Positions 1-12,500 of a stretch of DNA of 64,000 bases are shown piece by piece (position 1 is the first letter of the stretch; each line of letters opens with the position of its first letter). The stretch lies in NCBI GenBank assembly GCA_029964075.1, contig CM057144.1, positions 14,593,281 through 14,657,280 on the forward strand, read 5' to 3'. The translations under genes were made by a program, and so were the position numbers. The notes below the pieces were generated by a model, which made no database searches, was not told where the DNA came from, and worked only from the letters and a program-made list of their open reading frames with translations. Source of the stretch: Patiria pectinifera (taxonomy: Eukaryota; Echinodermata; Asteroidea; Valvatida; Asterinidae).

Positions 1-360
1 CGTCGTTTCTGATTTTTTCTTTCATAGGAGATGTTCAGGGCCTCGACTTTAGGAAGATTTAGGAACCACCGTTAAAAAATTAACCGTATATATGTTTACA
101 AACATCAATGTAAGCTTTTGACATTAAGGATTTTAAAAAGATATTCGAGACTGATTTGGCGTCTTATCAAATGCTGTAAATTGAAGCTGCAGACGGAGCC
201 ATGGTGTACAAGGTGACCCCAAAAAATGCAAGCCTGAAACAATTACATTTTTTTCAAAAACGGGATATGTGATTCTTTTACATTTTGGATATCAGATTAA
301 AGCTGAGAGTTTTTTTCATTCAAACTCCTCCAGTGTCCTTGAGCTTTGGTTGTAACTCAC
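1..360. other. Intron 17 of the receptor guanylate cyclase (partial)
   Basis: No continuation of the cyclase domain was found on the minus strand here, and no recognisable element; plain AT-rich intron sequence. Confidence 0.7.
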
Positions 361-535
361 CCGTATGCACGCCGGTCCGCAGTTGGAGCTGCTGGTGTGG
401 CCGGTGCCTGATCTTGAAGGATTTGACGGAGCTGAGGAGGTCCAGGGCCAGGCTGCTGATCTCGGCCGCGTGCCGATTGCCGTTTCGCTCCGGAACGCCC
501 GACGCTACCATGTAGGCGTCACCTATAGTCTCTAC
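361..535 (-). CDS. Receptor guanylate cyclase exon 17 (second metal-binding segment); last exon in window
   Basis: Residues 911-968 plus one base. [19 protein letters not shown] holds Glu912 (guanine recognition in the family) and metal-binding Asp916. The exon ends LRTGVHTG; the usual form is LRIGIHTG. The donor is GTGAGT at 360-355. The next exon (GxVVG, NTASRMES region and C-terminus) must lie left of the window. Confidence 0.95.
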
Positions 536-3500
536 CTACATACGGCAGGACAAGTGACATTTAAACTGATATTGGCTTGTATTAAGAACAATGGGGTATC
601 TAGAACAATGATCAAGATTATATACTCATTTTGTTTTACCTATCTTTTTTTGGCTTAAATCAAGAGATGCTCAAAAGTTCACTTGCACTGTGGTTCGAAA
701 GCCCAAAGAAATATATAGCTCAGGAGACGCCCAGGAAATAATAGCAATTTCAAAACTCTCATCTTGTTTTGAATATTTAATCTGGGACGCACTCACCTTA
801 TAAATGTCGTAGTTATCAATCGTGTCGTCGAAAAGAGTGTACAGATCGTTCAAAAGTTCCACAACCTGTCAAGAAAAAAAATAATGTGTAGCTAAAGTGT
901 TTATGCGGACGTAATTGAACTGCAGCTTTTGCTTCGACGCTCACACTGCAGCGATCTATTAAATGTTTTACATTTCTTGGAGATCGTGGAAGAAAATATG
1001 ACGTAGTTTTTTTTTACAAACAGTTGACGATAGATTGCATCCCAAGCGCAAAAACATATGTGCATTATGTCTCCGAGGAGCTAGAAAAAAACAGCCGACT
1101 TCGGAGACAAAGACGAAGTTCGGACTAGTTGTGCACGGAGTCCATTACCTGGAAGGGAGTGCTCTCTGATGCTAGCCGTGTGAAGCCCACGATATCGCTG
1201 AAATACACGGTAACCTGCTCGTATTGTTCCGCTGTCACTAGGTCGCCGCGTTTCAGCTGAGCCGCTACCGACCTAATATACAACCCAACAAAAAAAAACA
1301 CAATCGGTAAAGTAGCTAGAGGAGCCTTTGACAGTTTTAAGGGCCCACCTCTGAGTTCTGGATTCTAGCCCCCAGTTCTCTCTTTCTTTAACGGAATATA
1401 CAGAGTGTATGTGATAGACCCATTCTTAAAATTTGTTAATTGTTAACATAGTTAATTGGTCTAGGCAATAATAGCAGAAACGTGCCAGCAATTGTTCAGG
1501 GTAACCGTCATGGAGCGATCGCTTTGGACAACACATGGCACAATGCTTCCGCCACTATTTGGGGCCATCATGAGTACTCAACGACTCCGTCTCTAGATTG
1601 TCTGTACCTTGGTAGCATCTGATGTAGCAGCTGATCCGTCTTCTTCTTCTCATCCTCCAGTTGCTGCGTTCTCTCGTTCACTAATTCCTCCAAGTGGTCT
1701 GCGTATTTCTCCATCATTCCGATCATATTGTCAACAAGATTCTGCGCTCTGTGTAGAAATAAAATCGCACCAAACATTCTTCAGAATTTGGTATGAGCCT
1801 CGGGGAAATGTCGCTACCTCTTGAACTATTGGAGATATTTTGGCCCCATTTTGTGATGTACCAATGAGTAGAAATTGCGATTAGCAAATTTAAGTCCTAA
1901 GCAAGCATCAGCTGAATACCAGTTAATAGTCATTATAAATTACATGACATTTTAGATGGTAAGTCACTTTAAAAGATAAGACCTAACCACATTTTTGTGT
2001 TTGTGTATAGCAGTTGAACGAAATTGGCTTCATGCAATTTGGTACAACATGGTTTGCCCTGTCGTTTAATGCGACACTATTTTTTTTCAAATGTTTAATG
2101 ACGCCACGCATAGCTTGTTTGCTCTAAGGCGTTCTAAAAAATCTTTTGTGTCTCATTTTAGCCTCGCACTTTTTAGTAAATAAATATCCATGTCTGTATT
2201 CTTAGTAAAAGTGAATCAATTGTGATGATCAATTGAAATGTTAAAACAAATTGGCTTATTATTGTCTTCATTTACAGAGAGCTGGGAGAATTTATCGGAT
2301 CGAAAAGGAAATCCCGTAAGAGCGAATACAAAATTAAACCGGCGGTAACTCGATGGTTACCTCGAGTTTTTACGAGGTTTAAGAGGGTTTTCTGGGGTAC
2401 CTCGGGTAAAAAATCGAGTTACCTCTAGTTTCATTTATCTTTCTTCCCTAACAAGGTTTGGTGTTTGTGGGTTTGACAATGAAAGTACTAACGACAGAGG
2501 CGATTATTGATAACCTCCACTCACTTGCCGCCTGAGAGTTTCTGGATGGTTGATTTGACCCTGGAGATGCTGGGCCGGTCAGTCGGCTTCTCGGCCCAAC
2601 AAGACTCCATCAACTCCATCATCCGAGATGGGCAGGCATCCCGGGGCACCACGGGACGGAAGACCGGTCGCGCACCCATCTTGACCGCCGTCACAATTTC
2701 TAGAGTGAGACCGAGATCGAATTGGTCAACAAGCCAATAACAAGTCATCCAAACATTCAAATAAGGTTATTATCGTAAAGAGTCCAGTCTGAAGTCAACG
2801 GGGTAGGATGTTTATATTTATTTTGACAAAGGCATTTGTTCGTTACTGCTCACACTCTAAAAAGTCCCAGTTAAGTTTTTGACCAGAAATTCGGGTTATA
2901 TTAGGCCTGATACTTTTCTGGGTCGAAACGATACTTTTTCGGGTCAAGATCACACTTTTGCGGGTCAAAATGACACCTTTTCCGGGTCAACATGACCCGG
3001 TTAAAATAATAACCCGGAAAATGACACTTTTTGGGTCAAAATAACCCGGAAAATGAGTCAAAGAAGTGTCATTTCGACCCCGCATGTTGACCCGGAAAAC
3101 TGTCATGATGACCTGGAGAAGTGTCATTTCGACCCGGAAAAGTGTCATTTTTGACCCGGAAAAGTGTCACCTTAACCGGGAAAACTGTCAGGGCTTGCCC
3201 AAAAGAACCGGGATTCCGGGTGTAATGTGACCTGGGACTTTTTCGAGTGCATTTTTACTACTGTTTGACCTCACTTGTGATTTGTTTTGTGATTCGGATT
3301 AACCTGGTTATCTTTTCTTAACATTTGTTTCCCTAAATGTGTCTTTAGAGAAAAGAAACCTTGCGCGTAGACCAATTTGGAATGAAGATGGAACTACCCA
3401 GCTTGAACCTGACCTTTTGGTTCTATCGCCTGCGTGCAGTATGGCCCACCCCGCATGACGATCTCCTGCAGAATGATACCGAGGGAGTAAATGTCGCCCT

Positions 3501-6500
3501 CTGGCGTCCCGTAGGAGACAGCCGGGGGACATCTCAACAGCTCGGGTGCTGTCCAAAGTGAAGCTACAGAAACAAATGAATGTTTAAATATAGGTCGTAC
3601 AGTCAGTAAGATTATAATTGCTCTTTGCACTCTTGACTATTGTATTCTTCAAGCGAGGCTAACTTGCAAAACAAATACTTCTCCGCATCGAATCCATTAA
3701 ATTGGCTCAAACTTGTAGCGTCTTTTTCAACCTAACTGTCAGTGGCGAAAATCTGTGTCAGTGAGGGGGGGGGAGGGGGAGGGGGGGAATGACAAAAAAA
3801 TATAAATTGCACGGCCGCGGATCCTTCAAAAAGCGGAGGGGAGGGTGGGGGAGGGGGGTCTGGACAAAAAAATGACACTAGGGCACGCTGTTCATGACAC
3901 AAAGGTATAACAACTAAAAGGTATAACATCTAAAACAAACGTTTAGGTGCCTTAACTTTACATCAAAACGGTGCATTTACAGCTTTTGTTGTTTACGCTC
4001 TTTCTTTCTATTCAGATACAATGCATAGACTAACTGAAAAATCGAAGAAAACCTCGAAATCAGCACTGTTTTTTCCTCACCAATACATTTTGGTGGGGGA
4101 TACGTTCCATCCATGGCCCATCCCCCGGTCAAACCTCTCGTAACGATTTGTACCTCTAACTTATAGTGCCCGATTGTAGCTTTCAAGCTACGATTGCGGG
4201 CACTATTAGGATCCGTAGTTTCAGCAATTAAAATACTGATAAAAACAGGCTGTTCTGGACACAATAAACACTGCACTCACCTCCGTGACCCCACGTAATC
4301 GATATTAAAATGAGTGTATCATCATTATTGTTGATTGTTTCAACTTCACTATTCTTATTCCTAAAATTTTTGATTAAAACAAAATCATTCAGTGTTCCGA
4401 CAATATCCTATACTCTGTTGTAGGCTTTATACCTGTTGTCCGATTTGTATAACAATAAATTTCAGTCATTAACGTTCGAAGCATTGTCTGGGAAAACCCG
4501 TCATAAAGACGTTACTGCGGACCTTTGTTAGTGTACAGTGATGTACCCTGATTAGTGCATACCTTTGTACACGTCATGCTCTATATCCTCGTAGACGTCC
4601 GTCTGGCCGCTCTTGAACAGTGCCAGCCCGTAGTCCGTCAGCTTGCAGGTCCATCGCTTGTCAATCAAAACGTTGGAAGACTTGAGTCTGCCGTGGGATC
4701 TCAGCGTTGTGCTGAACAGGTACTGGATTCCCTACAAACGGACAAAATCACGGAAAATCACTGACTTTTGGTTGAAGTTAAAAGCCGGTATTTAATATGT
4801 GAGCTTTAACTTGAAACACTCAGGTGTTAAGTAATTAACACTGTGTGGTGCCTGTAGTGTTCACTGTTTACATTTATTCAACACTCGGTCAACATCTTGT
4901 CATTATACTCAAACTGTCTGGTCAAGTTTAACTCACAGTTTTCACGGCCATTACAAGCGGTGGCCTCGCGATCCGTTCACTATTCAGTCTAGTCTCCAAG
5001 AGTCCAAATATTCTTAAAGACACGGCGCGCGCATCTTGGGAACGGCCTATTGGTCGAAGGAGCTCGGAGTGCGTGCCTACTACTGAGCAGAGAATGGCTG
5101 TCGGCGAATTAGTCTACACAGCTTTCAGTAATAAATGAACAGCACTAATGATTAAAGGGCTCCAAATCGCCAAAAGTACTATGCACCTGCAATGCGTTAC
5201 TTGGATATCTAGGCGATAAATGAGAACCGGTCATCGCGAGATGGCGGAATTTCAGAAATGCTGAAGATTAATGACTTTTGGTGAATAGCAACCGTTTTCT
5301 ACAGGTTGACCACTAATTCTGGAAACGCGCGTACATATATACGAGTAATGACTGTCAATATGGTCAAGGGCGAGTTTTAATCCTTGGCGAGTGTATGTCA
5401 TACCTATCCTTTCTTGAACATAATATTAAGAACCATAATAATTTGAAATTCAACAAAAGAGAAATGCTAAGCTAAATCTTGAGGCCCAGGCGTCGTGAAA
5501 TTAAGTCGCACATACCTTACAGATGTCCATGGAGAAGGAGAGTTTGAAGTTATCATCCAATTTTATATCATCATTTTCCAACACATCCTGCAATCAATGG
5601 CATTATAAAACGTGGTTAATTAATGAAGTTGCCCTTTTAGACTATAAACGATTTGCAAAGTGTGTTGTAAATGTCCACACCGTACAGAAAAGCTTCTCAT
5701 AGCTTGCCAGTTTGATGTAACAACGTTCACAATATTCAGGAAAATATTCAACAAAATTAAACAGCTACATGACTTGTATACAATAATCATCCCGAACAAA
5801 TCCTGCATATTGTGAACAGGGCTGCGGTTGTGATTGGAATCATTTGCCTGGCCATCAGGGGTGCATACATAGATTCCCCAGTCCCTATGATCCCCAACCC
5901 TTACCCTAACCCTAGCGACTGGGGAACAAATACAGACTGGGGAACATCGGGTGGACCCCGCTACCATTCATCATGGCGAGACCTCAGCTTAAATAACACA
6001 GCACTGAAATTGATTAAGGCAAGGAACTTGGTCACAGTGTCCAAAAAATGTTGATGTGGTTAATTGACCATTGTGTAGTGATGCAGGACTGAAAGTACAT
6101 GACACTCATAAGGGTTTAGGCCAAGGTTAAGGAGTATACACAATAAAACATTTTCAAAACTGACTTCGTGGTTTTGTATAGTTATCTAAAAAAAAATCGT
6201 CAGACAGACACTTTTTGAAGAGACAAACTGTATAACAGCAAGACCTTTACACCGTGGATCAGCAGCGACAATCTAAAAATATCCACGCTCGCACTCCGTT
6301 TATAGTTTGGCAGCAAATTTAATAGTCATATCCACGAAGTTGAGTCAGATTTTTGTCAATTACCAACGTTTACATACCCACAAAACTCGCTTCATTTTGA
6401 AAGACAGCCCAGTTTGGCAGTGGATATTTTGTGTGTGAACATTTTCTAAATTCACGACCTGTTCAGGGCTTTTGGCTCAGAAGTATGCCTGTTAACTTCA

Positions 6501-9500
6501 AAATCGTGTTGTAACGTTAATTCACACTTTCCATTTTCCAAATCTATGTTCATATTCATTTATTATGATTATATATGGGTAATAGAAGACGACATTTCAC
6601 TCCTTTAAAGCAACTGATTCCTGGCTCACCTGTAAGCTTCCTTTATGACAGTACTCCATCAAGATACAGGTGTTGGGCTGGTCGATGCAGGCACCAATGA
6701 ATGGGTTAATGTTCTCGTGCTTGAGATTTCTCACCTGTTGTAAGAATGCACACTGTTCAGCCTTGCATATATATTTTTTAATGTTAAAGGGGCATTACGG
6801 CTTGAAATCCCCGAAAATTTTTATGTTTTGGATTGTTTACTTATCCTATTTCAAAGGTCTGGTTGAAAGAAACTAACGTAATGTCTTACCGTTCGTAACA
6901 ATTTCGACAGTTACTTTTTGGATAGCTGCAAATGATATACTCTTACTTTTAACCCCTTAAGGACGGGTAATAATGGGGACATTCCTCCACACATAGAGCA
7001 AGTGGCCCGCATGACTGCACAGCCTTTGTGTGGTAGCGGGACTGCACAAAAGCAGCAGCTGTGGAACTACCCACTAGCCGTGTGCCACGGCATACCACAG
7101 CTGGCAACTGCATTCCAATGAGGATTAGCGGCCGCGGCCATGACCGCTTCCCGTGCGCATGGGGTTAAGCGCACTCATGAAAATAACCATTGGAATACAG
7201 GTGAATACGATTACATAATACCATGACCTCGCAATACCTACCGTTGATATTTCAATTAGTTGTTCTCTGCTCAGTGTTATGCCCTTTTTCCTGACGTTCT
7301 TGATCGCGACTATGTAGCCCTTCGAAATAAAGTTGAAATCGAGACGTTAATCGATTACACGTGATTAAGAGGACAGCCAAATTCGTAATCTAGTCCACAC
7401 AAGTCAATAATGAATCATTCAGTCTCGAGTCTGGGTTTTAATTATTATATTAACATTTTGTTGGTCTTTGTAATGTCTAAATTTTATAATCTCTTATTTA
7501 TTGATTCTCTTTAGTGATTCCGGTAATTTTCTTTACTTTGAGGGGGTTTTCTTTTAAATTTACCTTTTTTTTAACTTAAGATTGTTACTACATTGTAATC
7601 TATTTCTGTGCATTTTTACACAAGATTATGTTGTTTTTATTTATTATTTTAAGTTTATTATGAGAATGTTTACACGGAAAGCGCATTTGAACATTATTTC
7701 GTCATGGGATTTGTGCTATAGAAATCAATAAATTATTGTTAATGTACGTCAAATTACAAGCTATATCAAAATGAACCGAATACTTCTAACTGCTCAAAGG
7801 GCAGTGTTCTCTTCCAGTTTCCTGAATATACTATAAAAAAATTCCAATTAAAGCGCCATTTGTTTCACAAAATCAAATTCACACAACAATAATTTTTCTC
7901 AAATGTTTGTCGTTAACAACTTGCTGTGATATCTACATGCATATCCATCCAGCATTCTGTCAATGACACAATGAGACAGCGGACTAACATTGTAACTTTT
8001 CTTTTCTTTCCGTGAAAACCTTACCTTGTACAAGGCATACTCGCAGAATTTCTGTATGTCAGTTTGGGTGGATGCCGCCGTGCTACGTCCCCCAGACAGC
8101 CGGTTATTACTCCCCATGGAACACCGTCCATTCGACTGTGACTTGATTTTGAAAGAAATAAACAAGAATTATGTCACAGTTTTAAGCTGAAGATCATCAC
8201 TCAATTAAAGCGAGTCGGGCTGGCGCAGCCGTGAACTTGGTCAAAGACTGTGTACGGATTTGTTCACTTAAATGTTGTTGCAAAATGTCACGCGGGCACA
8301 CTTTTCTGGGTCTAATGACACTTTTCCGGGTCAAAAATTACTCACAAAAGTGTGATTTTGACTCGGAAAAATGTAATTTTGACCGAAAAAATGTAACATT
8401 TTGACACAGAAAAGTGTCATTTTGACCAGGACATGTGTAATTTTGACCAAGAAAAGTGTCATTTTGATTCATAAAAAGTGTCCTTTTGACCCGGCAAAGT
8501 GTCATTTTGACTCGGATAAGTGTCATTTTGCCCCAGAAAAGTGTCGTTTTGACCTGGAAAGTTTCATGTTCCAGGACCCATGGGGATCCGGATTTTGGGT
8601 CAAATCTGACCCGGGACTTTTAAGAATGTATATATATATTTTGTTTATCCTTACTCCTGCAGAGTAGATTGACAGAGTTTCCTTGGTGTCGAAAAAGTGT
8701 CCTTTTGCCCCGGCAGAGTGTCCTTTTGACCCGGATAAGTGTCATTGTGCCCCAGAAAAGTGTCATTTGACCTGGAAATTTTCATGTTCCAGGCCCAATA
8801 AGATCTGGATTTTGGGTCAAATCTGACCCGGGACTTTTAAGAATCTATATAACTATGTTTCCTTTAAATGATCCATTATTGCACCATTTTCATGTAAAGC
8901 ATCCATTAATTGCTTTCCTTGACAATAATGTCCTTATTAACCTATCGATTGCTTGAGGATGTCAGTTAAGTAACTGTAAATTACGTTTCAGATTATTTGC
9001 TTTTACAGACCAGACCTCTGTATTTTTGTTTCTAATCTTGTTTGTGTTAATTAATAATTAATTTAATAATGTTATACTTTATTGTTGTAAGTAAATAGAC
9101 ACACTACTTCATGCCAGAGGCACTCATACACATATATACCCTCATACCCTCTCCGATTTTAATAGAGAGAATTAAAAACACCGGGAAAGACAGGAAATTT
9201 CTCCTCCGCCTCCGCTGATATATATATATTTTATCCTTACTCCTGCAGAGTAGATTGACAAAGTCTTCTTGGTGTCGAACACAACGTCCTCGAAATTCAC
9301 CCGCCATAGGTTGATCGACTGCAACTCGGCTTCCCGTTTGACTCGCCTTGAAACGAAAAGAAAAACAACCAGACCTCATTGAAATAGGAAAATAACGTTT
9401 GTTCTTTTTTGAGTGTGTGAAAAAAACAGTTGCAAGGTCCGTGGATTTAAACAAAATATTTAGTTTTGACTTTGTCCAAATGTCCATATTTTTGTGAAAA

Positions 9501-12500
9501 TGCCTCAATATGGTTGAACACAATACTAGCTCTTCATTCGACTGATCGGCATGCGCACGCATGTTCTTTGACCTTCATATATTAACTAGGCATGCTCAAC
9601 AGCACTTCAGATACGCACGCAAAATAATCACTGGCGGCAGTAATTATTTATCGATTGCTTTTTAAGTTGTTTTGAAATTATGAAAAAAGATAGGGTCTCG
9701 TTCCATATCCGAAAAGTTCAATATTGGAAGGAGTGAATTTCCATCTTCTGGCCTACAACATAATGGAAAAAGGTGTGGTAGACCTTTACTACATGTTAAG
9801 TACGTTCTCCGTTTGTTTTTTGTTGAACACTTGTTTTGAATAAATTCTATGCAATTCATTTCTAGAGATCACGAATTATAACATGTTAATGTCACTCGTT
9901 ACTTACCTGTAGAAATATCCTGTGACACATCCAGCTATTATAGCCAACGCGACAACGCTGCAGGACACACCGATAACTATGGCAACTGGAATTATCAAAA
10001 CGAACAAAATAACACCACAATTTTACCCCCGCACTTTATAATAATAGTAGCCATCTTATTGAGCGCAACAGGTCCATCAGTCAGTGACGCTCATGGCGCT
10101 ATACAATGAGTAATTAAACAAACTACAAAATTTATAAATGCTAAGTCCGAGACATAAATATTGCAAGGTGCAAGGCGAAGAGGAGATAAGAGTGTGAACA
10201 GGTAGGTTTTGAGTTCATGTTTGAAGGAGATCGAAGAGGGAGCTTGACGGATAGAGAGTGGTTATATATGATCTGGGTGAAATTTGTTAAATAGGCACCT
10301 GCGGAATCGTTATACAGTCTCAATAAATAAACAGCTTATAAACTAATGTTTCAACGACATATGATGGTATTTGCACGTCTCGATGTAAGTACGATGCACG
10401 TGTGTTTTTTTTTCCCAATTTTTATTTTCGATTACCGGTATTTGTCTGACAGAATTCGTTATCCCAGCCGCACTCGGGTTTCCCGGTCGGTGGCACTGTG
10501 CCGCCCCCAGGCCATGTCGGGATGAAGTCGTCGCGGAAGATCAGTTGTTTGGTCTCGTGGTTGTAGTTGGCAAAGTCCACAAAAATCCCGTTGTGGAGGT
10601 CCTGCAAGGCATAGTCGGGGTCCCGGTCGCCGTTCTGGTCGATAGTCACGTTGCCGTCCATACCTGCGTAAAACGGCGGGAAAATATCTTCAATCACGGA
10701 TCCTACACACAAGGATTAACGACTCTGCAAAACTCCTGGTGAGACGCGTGACAACGTCCCGAACAGGAGGCAATTACAATAATAATAATAATAATTAATA
10801 ATGATAATTGTGATAGCGCTTTCTATCGTATCAACTATCTCAGAGCACTTTACAATATTATTACCCCGTTCATCAGGCCATGGGACCACGCGGCAGCCGA
10901 TATCAGCGCTCAATCGGTCCTCGACCCTCACAGGTACCCATTTATACTCCTGGGTGGAGAGAGGACAAGTGTCTTGTCCAAGGGCACAAACACCATGCCC
11001 CTGGTACGGCTCGAACCCACGCACAATTACAGTGAAATCTCATAAGTCAAACTCTGATAACTCAAAACAACTGTTAAGTCAAACAATGAATCCATTTCCT
11101 TCAGTAATATAACAATGATATACAATCGTGCTTCACTCAAAACTCTGCTCAAGTCAAATTTTGAACCTGGTCCCTTGGATTCAGCACACCAAATTAGATA
11201 AAATAGCTATGCTACCAATAACTGTACTCGAAAATGCCTTTTCATGTAGGCCAATATTTTTTTTAAATATCGCCTAAACTAAGAAACGAAAAATTATTTC
11301 CTGCTGTGTTTTGTCTGACAGAGTTCACCTTCAAATTTTGTGTTCCTCATCTTCTTGGCGATGGCTTTTCCATCATACTCGTCTCCTCCCTCTGCGATCA
11401 CATCGTGCAGGGCTAAGGCGTACAGCCAAACTGCGTCATACAAAGGACCCGCGTGCACTTCCACCTGTGAATTTAAGCACAATTCTTTAGAATTACGACA
11501 AACAACCTAAGTGTCAGTCAAACTAGTCATTTGCTTGTATTGGAATGTACTGGTCTCTAGCATTTATTTGGTCTGGCTACATTTATAGCCATCTCATGGC
11601 TGCATATGTTTTCGAAACCGAGGCGCCCCTTCTGCTTCAACTTCTTGAGATTTTAGGCTCATGGCCTGGGGGACTTTGGCTTAATGAATGCATTACATTA
11701 GTTGTAGACAAACCTTTAAACAAGGTTGATTTGAACAATAGCGCCTTTTGAATAATTCTGGAGCCATAGACGCAGCCGAAACCGTCGACGAAGTAGACTA
11801 GTGTAGTAGAGGTTTGGGAAACTCCCACTATAGTTCGTTCTCAAACCTGTTCCTTCCAGGAACGATGAGAAAACGATTCTGCTGTCAAAGAGCGTTCACA
11901 ACATGTCACAACGCATTTTTGTCTGGGGCACCCAATGGACTTACAACATTAAGCGACAATTATTGCCTTGATCCCTCGTTTCTGAACGGTGGGCTCATAA
12001 TAACTGCGAACCTCATACACGGAGAGCATCCTTCCTTAACTACGCACTCACCTTTTCTTCGGGTTTCATGGCTCTATTGAAAGGCTCTTCCGCTACCCAC
12101 CGCCGCACCTCTGCCTTGAAGCCCTCGTACGTGTCCACGTCAGGCGTCTTGATGTGGATGTTCAGCATGCCGTCGAAGGCTTGAGCGGCGTCGGCGTCCC
12201 GTCCGTCCTCGCCCATCCAGGTGTTGCGGCCGTACACGGCGTCCTCGAGCACATCCACGCAGATGAAGGCGAACTCGCCGTTGAGCAGGCCCAGGTCTAA
12301 GGAGTTCAGCATCAGGTCGCGGATGTCGCCCCCATAGGCGAATAGCATAAAAACTACATTAAACATTAAACAGTGGCATCATTATTCCGCAACTTGGCTT
12401 AAAAAGGATACGCTGAAAGTCATCTTTTATTTGAAATGGTGTTCAGCACGACTTGGCCTCACCGGTCAGCTGGTGCGACTGGAAGTCAGTCATGATACAC

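Noticed and set aside
5900-5925. Telomere-like CCCTTACCCTAACCCTAG
   Set aside because: Two to three imperfect units inside an intron; too short to mean anything.
8338-8667. Frames through the intron 6 minisatellite (for example [15 protein letters not shown]-type repeats)
   Set aside because: Translation of a tandem repeat within an intron; both strands open.
8646-8693. Exon 6 copy as a mutually exclusive alternative exon
   Set aside because: Lacks an acceptor and the first 67 bases of the exon; runs straight into minisatellite.
11300-11325. CTGTCAGACAAA shared between the intron after exon 3 and the end of exon 4
   Set aside because: Only about 12-16 bases; most likely coincidence.
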